Assembly: GCA_030562195.1 (NCBI GenBank)
Contig: JAUJPP010000002.1
Coordinates: 1,674,001 to 1,738,000, forward strand
Direction: 5' to 3'
DNA from: Nipponacmea schrenckii
Taxonomy: Eukaryota; Mollusca; Gastropoda; Lottiidae
DNA length: 64,000 bases
Shown: positions 57,501 through 64,000 of the stretch, one piece after another
Layout: every line of letters starts with the position of its first letter
Numbering within the stretch: position 1 is the first letter of the stretch
Position numbers and translations under genes: made by a program
The notes under the pieces: model-generated
What the model was told of the DNA's origin: nothing
The model's input: the letters and a program-made list of their open reading frames with translations, nothing else
Databases searched by the model: none

Positions 57501-60500
57501 AGAATGGTCTGTACTGATTACAGAATGAGTTGTCTGTTCAAGTACATGAGAGGAACTATTATTGTCACCAGTTTCTTCAGAACTTGTCCCATTTGAAGAA
57601 GTATTACCTCGATCTGACTTGTGTGCGGAATATGGGACAGCGTTTGGCCAAACAATTCGTCTAGGATCATTTTGAATTCTTGTATATTGCACAGTTGATG
57701 GGTTACTTTGAGAAGGGGCTTGTTTTTGTCGATAATCAATATCGCCATAACAATTGACTGTCATATTACTGTTTTCTGTAGCACATTTATTTGACTGCTG
57801 GTAACTTTCCAAACCAGCCCCATCAGCAGATGAGTCTAACACTTCAATTTGTCTTTGTCTTTCAAAATTGTTTGAAGGGTAATTGGTTTGGCTGTGATCA
57901 AATGTATCTGGCATTGAATTAGTTTTGTTGGGTTGAGAATTTGTAGAAGGGTTGACTTTTTGAGGACTGACATCCCCTGTGAAGTTAAATTTTAAAATAA
58001 CATCCTGTAAATCACCTAAATTCTGCAGTTGTGCTGCAAGACTTTGAACATAGTTGGTGTCCTTTTTAGCCTCCTGTTTGATCGGTGACAATGTTTCTGG
58101 AGATTGAATAATTTTGGTTGGACTGGAACATGACTGTGTTTTTGAGCTTATATTTTCAGTGTTGTCATATCCTGAATGTGGTCCAATCATTGAACCCACC
58201 TCCTGAAGAGTTTCTATAGGTGGGTCTTTACAACTTGGGGCTTTTCCAAACAGTTTATTCACTTTTTTGATCATTTCTTCCATATTGGTTTGAGCAGGAG
58301 TTGGTTGCAGCTTTTCGTCTTTTGGGGATGTCACCGGCAAATTAGTAGGAATGTCCTCTTCTTCTGTGACATTTTGAGGCTTTGAAGTTTTAGAAACAGA
58401 ATAGTCCAACTTTTCAATAAGCAAGTTATTTTTTCTCATCTGGCTTTGACCAGTGGACAATGTTACTGTTGCTTTTTTCTTTTTTCTCATAAATGGATGA
58501 AGTGGTTTCTCTCCAATTTTCTGGGGCAAATCAGGTTGTGGTGAAATGGCATTAGTTGATGGTCCTCCAGTATATATAGATTGACGATGAGCAGCTCTCC
58601 GGGGATCAGATGGTTTTGTAATCAAATCTGTGTGAGGTATTGGTAAGCTTGATTTCACACCTGTGTCAGTCATTAATTTAGGTTTCAGCATACCAGGTTT
58701 CTCATTGTATGTGTCGTTTAAACCTTCCTTCATGATTAAAGGATTGTTTGATGGTTGTATGGATTCTTCCATGTTAAATATTGTACATTGCATTAATGGC
58801 GTGAGAGGTTGGTCTAGACTGGTTCTCTTGAGTGCTTGGTTTCGTGCACCATAGGTACCTGGTCTGAATAAAAGGCCCTGATCTGAGGCACGACGTCTGC
58901 TACCAAAGGTAGAAGGAGATGAGGATGATGATGTGGTATTAGATAAACTGGACGTTGATGATGTCTTTGTTTGCATGTTGGTAGCTTTATTAAAAGAGAC
59001 AACAGCTACTGGTAAACAATGTCTTGGTCGGTTAATTGGCAAGGCATCATCGTCATATTCATATAAATAAACCTGAAATACATAAATAATCAATTTCAAA
59101 TAATTAATTCTTAAATAATAAAGCTTGATTTAAGCTAATACAGGCATTCTAAAAATTACACAAGATACTTGGTTTGCAATTAAAGTATAACAAATCCTTG
59201 AAATTTAAGCTGCCATTTTCTTTACATACATGTATGTGTTGTATTCTTTTTCATAACTGCCTAAGACACCATAAATCGGAGAAAAATCATTGGATCAACA
59301 TGAAAATCGATAGGGATCGTCTTCATAATGATACTGTTCCACAAAATAAAAATAAAAAGAATCCGTAAAGAATTGTAGCCTGTAGAGTGAGCACAAAACC
59401 GTCGAACCTCAGGGCGATTACAATATACGAGATAAAGTGATCTAGATAGTTGAATTTGTGCTGATGAGGAAATTATTTCTAGCCATTTGAATAAATAACT
59501 GGGGTCTTATTCTCCAAAACTTAAATAAAATCCAGACTTTAAGAAACACAGTAATTTGATTGGATAACAAAACTAAATTGAATGATTGACCAATCAGAAG
59601 ACTGGAACAATAAAATCATTTAAGTTTTTAAGAATAAGGCACCAAATATAAATCGTATATACAGTAGAAGCTGCATTCAGAGACCACTGAAGGGTATATT
59701 CAAAAACGGTCGCTGAATGAAGGTGGCCTCTTAGGAGAGGAACTGCAAGACCATTTCGTTTGGACATTTTGGAAATCATAGGATCTTACTTTTACTCATA
59801 CACGTGTAGTTTCTACCGCTTTTGCAGCTCCTATCTCCAGAAGGGGTGCCGTATTTTGTCGTATTTTATTTTCTTTTAGATACAAAAATTTCCACAGTAA
59901 CTATTGTTTTCAAAGTCAAAATTGTCTACCGTAAATCAATCAGATATCATTCTTTACTTGCATTTTAATTACCCATTAGCGATAATCTCACCGACACGTG
60001 AATGTGATCTTTGTTTAGGGAGATAATCAGAAGTGTCATGGTCGCTTAATAGAGTTATTTTAATCAATTGGGAGTGTAAATACATGGCCGCTGGTCGCGT
60101 AATAAAGGTGGCCGCTTATAAGTCGATAATTACATTGAAAACTCATAGGGGGGGACTTTATTGTGGTCGCTTATTGAAGGTGGGCTCTTAATAAAGGTGG
60201 TCGTGTGAGCAGGATATACTGTACCTGTGATCTTGGAAAGAGTATATTGGTTGGATCATTTATAAGTGTTGCCACGGAACTTGTTGCTGAATCATAGTTA
60301 GGTGCTGGTTCACCAGTAATATTACCCTGTGGTAGAATAGCTTTGCATCTACCTAACATGTACTGAAATAAATAGAAAGAATGGCAGGCATGATTTTATA
60401 TATAGAAATATAACCAGATCCAGGATATATCAATTCCCTTACCAAGACACATTATCTGAGAATCAATTTAAGGCCAAATTTTGTCTGTTTTATAACCAGT

Positions 60501-62647
60501 TGAGTCCTTTCAACCAAACTGCTTGTTTTCACTTTGCTTAGGGGTCTATTTGACTATAATCTTTTACACACCTTTTCACAAGTTAGTCCTGAGTCAAGTC
60601 AAATGGAACTCTTCATAAACATGTACCTTAATAATGCAGCTAGATTGTAGACTCCATTTCTGCCCTGATGGTCTTAATCATTTATTGAACCTAATAGAGG
60701 ATCATAATATTACGCACCTTAAATATGATGATGTAAGCTGATTCATCATGTTTCATTGATGGTAATTTTAGTTGAACATCAGGATATTTACATATATAAA
60801 TACCAAACTCATTATCACCTGCAAACAATTGGAAATTTTTGTATTCCTTTTTACATCTTAAGAAAGTTAGAAACAACTATATTTTACAAGTAATTTGAGC
60901 ATTGACCTTTCAATGATCATTCGTACCCATTTACAGCTAGGTCCAGTGGAATATTAAGAGAGAAGAGGACTATTTCATGGTCATCAGACTTCACACATTG
61001 ATTAAGACCCTATAGCTGCCATTTGTTACCAAGCATATGATGCCAAGTAAAGTACCAACTAACCAACTGACTGCACTATAGTCCTCACAATAGATAGCTC
61101 AGACATAAACAGTATATTAAGTACCAATCAGTTATAGTATAAGGTAATATTGCAAACATATTATTTATAATTACATTAATGTCAAAGGCCATGGTCGCCA
61201 TTTTCGAGAGTTGATTTAGGTCCTGGATATAATATATTCAAAACCCAAATCACAGAGTCTTAGTAAGATAGTTATAGAAAAGGTATGATTGGTGAAAGCT
61301 GTCCCTTTAATAATAAAGATATAGGATCAGATCCAGTTAGGGCTGCAACGAAGTTGCTATTCGATTAGCAAATTTCTAATATCCTATAACGCCAATTTTT
61401 TTTTCAAATACGCTACGATTCTATGTTCTTAGAAAAATAAAAAATCAGAATAGGCTGATGCATCACAATTATTTTTTTCTTACAATAAGCAGGAACGAAT
61501 TGCGATTCATCGATTTTATGGTGAATCGTTGCAGCCCAAGATCCAGTACATTCAGACAAGAACCTACCTAAAGGATTGAAAACAGATTTTTTAGCTTTGA
61601 GCCCTTCTTTTATCATCTTGGACATTAAAACCGTATCCTTAACAAACAAAAAACCATAATGATCTGCTAGCTCTCTGGGATTTCTACCATTTTCCTTAAA
61701 TTCTTTCTTTTTACAACTGAAAGATATGTATTATACATTGTTTATAAATTTATATGAATCCACATCACATGGAAACATGGATGTATATATTGTCCGTCTG
61801 TTTAAATTTCACAGTGTGTTATCAGATATTAAAGAGGAATTCCAACTTCCTTTTAGATGTTTGTGGTTTAGGTTCACAATTAAGAATCTTTTCTACCAGC
61901 TGGTCCTCAGAAAATAACAAAAATATTTAAAGGGCCTTTTTAAAAGCTACACCATAAAATGTTTAGTTTAAGTGGAATTGCAAACATCCTACTGCAAAAT
62001 TGAAATGAAGCAAATAATGCTATCAGTGAGCCCAATAAAAATATTTGTAAATTCACAAAGGAATAAAAGATATCAAAATTACCTGTATTCAGCCTGTAAT
62101 TCACTGTTGTCTACTAACGATACCTTTTCTATCGTCCAGTCTTCTTTATACCTTTCACTTAAACAATTACGCTTAATAATATTTATTATCTCAATAGCAT
62201 CTCTACTATTTATCTCAACATTTCTTAAATTACCTAAAAGTAAATACATCTTTATTATTAATACTTCATTTATATAAATAATCAACACGTGCTCCGGAAC
62301 AATCGTCATCAGGACAACATTGTTGTAAATTGGAGCTAAATTTTCAAAATGAATATCAGAGTAGGAATTGACAACAATTGCATGATTCATATAGGTACCA
62401 GTAACTCCAGTAACGGTAGTCTATAGAATATTTTTGTTCAATACAAATTGCAGGTGTCATTATAACAGAAATTTTAGAAATAGGGAAATCTCAAATAATA
62501 ATATATGTGTTTCAGACAAATAATATTCATCAGGACAGTTAACTTTCTTATGTTAGGAATATATATTGAAATAAGTTAGCACACAAGCTCACCTTTAGAT
62601 TTAACTGTTTTCAGTTTCGGTATACTGAAGTTCTTTGACTTCTCCAT
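54590..62647 (-). CDS. TASOR-like: TASOR/TASOR2-like protein with DUF3715 pseudo-PARP domain
   Basis: In vertebrates TASOR scaffolds the HUSH complex, which silences transposons and retrogenes via H3K9me3. Seven exons: 62593-62647 (ATG at 62647), 62083-62233, 61568-61716, 60718-60818, 60225-60362, 57015-59072, 54590-56647; 4,710 nt, 1,569 residues. Residues about 20-230 match the family: SRDAIEIINIIKRNCLSE, LADHYGFLFVKDTVLMSKMI, EFGIYICKYPDVQLKL, YIIIFKV-type end, PAPNYDS, VYLYEYDDDALPINRPRHCL. The rest is long, Ser/Asn-rich and poorly conserved, with two internal repeat blocks and an acidic HDDDDDDDY run. A C-terminal helical region (YEERLRIIKLKYSCPTFPLP onward, about 240 residues) looks structured. 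TEX15 shares DUF3715 and is the main alternative. The last two exons are each 2,058 nt, apparently by coincidence. Confidence 0.85.
55380..55765 (-). repeat. Coding minisatellite in the TASOR-like gene, 42-bp unit
   Basis: About eight copies of a 14-residue unit of the type QNSAENTAMEFTHA (residues about 1,180-1,305), each 42 bp. NSAENT is nearly invariant and the flanking hexapeptide varies (HEQ, PAQ, TSP, LEQ). Length stays a multiple of three. The antisense strand is open for 170 codons here as a by-product. Confidence 0.95.
57175..57440 (-). repeat. Second coding repeat block, SEHPVT/SEN units
   Basis: Alternating SSEHPVTxSEN and TSSEHPV-type units, seven residues each, run through residues about 743-830 of the TASOR-like protein. 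The period at DNA level is about 21 or 42 bp with 'ggttacaggatgttcact' on the + strand. More degenerate than the NSAENT block. Probably disordered and phosphorylatable. Confidence 0.9.
59495..59650. mobile_element. Short inverted-repeat element, 'cttattct..aaaactta' ends
   Basis: The left part 'ggggtcttattctccaaaac' followed by 'ttaaat' and the right part 'atttaagtttttaagaataa' followed by 'ggcacc' are inverted copies. The inside contains 'ttgattggataacaaaac' and 'ttgaccaatcagaag', themselves inverted. About 150 bp; a relative lies at 29020-29300. Confidence 0.65.
59662..60221. mobile_element. pogo/Tigger-like MITE abutting a splice donor
   Basis: It starts CAGTAGAAGCTGCATTCAGA after TA and ends 'gagcaggatatactg' before TA (60222-60223), giving CAGTA / TACTG ends and a TA target duplication. 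Inside are repeated 'aaaggtggccgctt' and 'ggtcgctta' motifs typical of the family. It fills half of the TASOR-like intron 60224-59073, and its end supplies intron positions +4 onward of the donor of exon 60225-60362. Confidence 0.8.
60920..61020. repeat. Fragment of dispersed repeat with 'cccatttacagct' motif
   Basis: 'gtacccatttacagctaggtc' and 'gagaagaggactatttcat' plus 'cttcacacattgattaagac' match a longer version at about 30520-30690 ('acccatttacagctgggtgg', 'tttcacacaccgatcgagat'). Likely a SINE body. In a TASOR-like intron. Confidence 0.5.
61338..61538. mobile_element. hAT-type MITE with intact target duplication
   Basis: Ends are TAGGGCTGCAACGA and, inverted, TGGGCTGCAACGA, within a 201-bp element. 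The flanks are identical: AGATCCAGT at 61329-61337 and 61539-61547 (8 bp expected for hAT, with one extra matching base). The element carries no reading frame. It lies 20 bp downstream of the donor of exon 61568-61716 of the TASOR-like gene. Confidence 0.92.
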
Positions 62648-64000
62648 AATTCATTATAGACCTATAATCTTACTTGACCCTGAAATATATGTATACAAAG
62701 ATATTCCTTATTACAGTAGAATCTATGATATAATTTAAAAGACAAACAAATAGTTTACTACGACATCTGATTGTTTAACAACAAGCTTAGCAAAATTTTG
62801 GAAAGTGAGTGAGTCCTGCTTCTTTGTTGTTGGCTATTCAAAGTTAATCAATAATTTTTATGTAATTGGTAATATCAGTTTCAAAACAGTCAGCCAACTC
62901 CTGGACTTCAAATTCAAAGCAATTATATTCAGAATACACTTACTACTCACAGTTCAAGGTTTGTCATAAATAAATAAAACTATAGATGGACTTCATTAGT
63001 TAAGATATGCATACAATCTGATCCATTTCAATGAAGGGTTTGCCTACCATCGTATGTTCACAATTTGACAATAAACCAAGTAGGCTTACTGATGTCTAAA
63101 GGGGTTGAAAACAGGCTTTCTGATGTTCTGTTAAATATGATATTCCTGCAAGGTTCATAGCTACTATGAGTTTGAGTGTTGTTGAAATTAATATAGGCCT
63201 AGAGACTGCATGAATCATTAATGAAGAATTAGGCTAATGACAATTATCAGCAAACAACATGATAGTAGTGCTCAATATCATTACATCGGCAGTCTGTCAA
63301 GCCTTACAGTATACAGTAGCTTTACAATTACTTCCGAACCGTTTATGTATTTTATTGGGCTAGTTTTTTTTTATGTGTTGGACTATTGGCGTTTATTCCA
63401 GTTAATTCATTGTTATAAATCCATACTCACACTCACAGTCAATAAGAAGAGCACCTTTGTAATCCCCAAGTTTGGAAGTTTTTTTTTATTAATCAGTTCA
63501 ATCTTATATCAAAGATAAAGAAGCAGAGACAAGAAAAACACTAACGACTTAAAATTAAATCATAATTAGGCCTATTATAATGTAAACATCATAATTTCAA
63601 CGATTTCAATGTAAGGGGACTTAACTGTAGTTTACGAATACAAATTTGTCCACAGATCTCTTAAGACATTTCGACCGACATTGCGAATTCGACCATTTAA
63701 AGGTATGAAAGATTTGTACATGTCCACCTTTCATTGACTGCCAAAATTCACGAAACCTCATAGCACAAAGCGGTTATTGCGAATGAGTTCTAATTTGACA
63801 AATTTCAATGAACGTATTTTACTCTCCATGCCTTGAGTCACTTCACCTTTGGTAGGCACGGTTGCATGTTTCCACCGACTATTATAGGCTTACGAATGAA
63901 AGAATGGAGGATTTCAGGTCAGGGGTTCAATATTGTGGGTTCCAAACTCGAGTCCACGGCCCAGATTAGACCCGCTTGAAGAGTCCACAATCAGATTTTA
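62648..64000. other. 5' flank of the TASOR-like gene
   Basis: No coding exon recognised. The sequence is AT-rich up to about 63.5 kb, then richer in CpG between 63600 and 63980 ('cgaccgacattgcgaattcgacc'), which could mark a promoter of either the TASOR-like gene or a gene beyond the window. A 93-residue + strand frame (63237-63518) has no recognisable similarity. Confidence 0.4.

Noticed and set aside
54590..59072. Two giant exons of exactly equal length (2,058 nt) as evidence of exon duplication
   Set aside because: The encoded sequences show no similarity to each other; equal length looks coincidental.
63237..63518. 93-residue + strand frame near the window end
   Set aside because: No similarity, no splice context; AT-rich composition explains its length.

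Overview
The window is AT-rich, intron-dense animal nuclear DNA. The lectin, akirin, dystrophin, class I mannosidase and TASOR-like genes, the intron density and the crowd of tRNA-derived SINEs and short inverted-repeat elements suggest a lophotrochozoan, most likely a mollusc. A limpet-like gastropod is only a guess. I delimited exons by hand from translated homology, reading-phase continuity and GT/AG borders, and all joined phases agree in the five genes described.

Layout, low to high coordinate. 858-3160 (+): three 3'-terminal exons of a gene joining a fucolectin-type (F5/8 type C-like) domain to a PAN/apple-like domain; its 5' end lies before the window. 4108-4335 (-): a decayed tyrosine-recombinase relic. 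6086-32613 (-): 33 internal exons (about 1,695 residues) of the single invertebrate dystrophin/utrophin gene. These cover both calponin-homology domains, hinge 1 and about thirteen spectrin repeats. The first coding exon was not found, and the C-terminal half (later repeats, WW, EF-hands, ZZ) is not in the window. 37010-46167 (+): a complete Golgi class I alpha-1,2-mannosidase (GH47, MAN1A type) in 11 exons, 624 residues, with all key active-site residues. 51310-52795 (+): complete akirin, 4 coding exons, 178 residues. 54590-62647 (-): complete TASOR/TASOR2-like protein, 7 exons, 1,569 residues, with an N-terminal DUF3715 pseudo-PARP domain and two very long exons carrying internal repeats. 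Akirin and the TASOR-like gene converge.

No operon-like cooperation is expected. The products act in a muscle/cortical scaffold (dystrophin), Golgi N-glycan trimming (mannosidase), nuclear transcription and chromatin (akirin, TASOR-like) and probably extracellular recognition (lectin/PAN). The human relatives UTRN, MAN1A1 and AKIRIN2 all lie on chromosome 6q, so the neighbourhood may be an old linkage group.

Non-coding sequence is mostly repeats: several TTAA-flanked inverted-repeat families, a pogo/Tigger-like family, a hAT-type element with its target duplication intact, a palindrome-packed element at 35.26-35.96 kb, and tandem arrays. Two of the dystrophin intron arrays, plus a short duplication next to a third exon, copy the adjacent exon/intron border. 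No prokaryotic-style system, CRISPR array or confident functional RNA gene was seen. A 94-nt near-perfect hairpin at 54.1 kb is the best RNA candidate.
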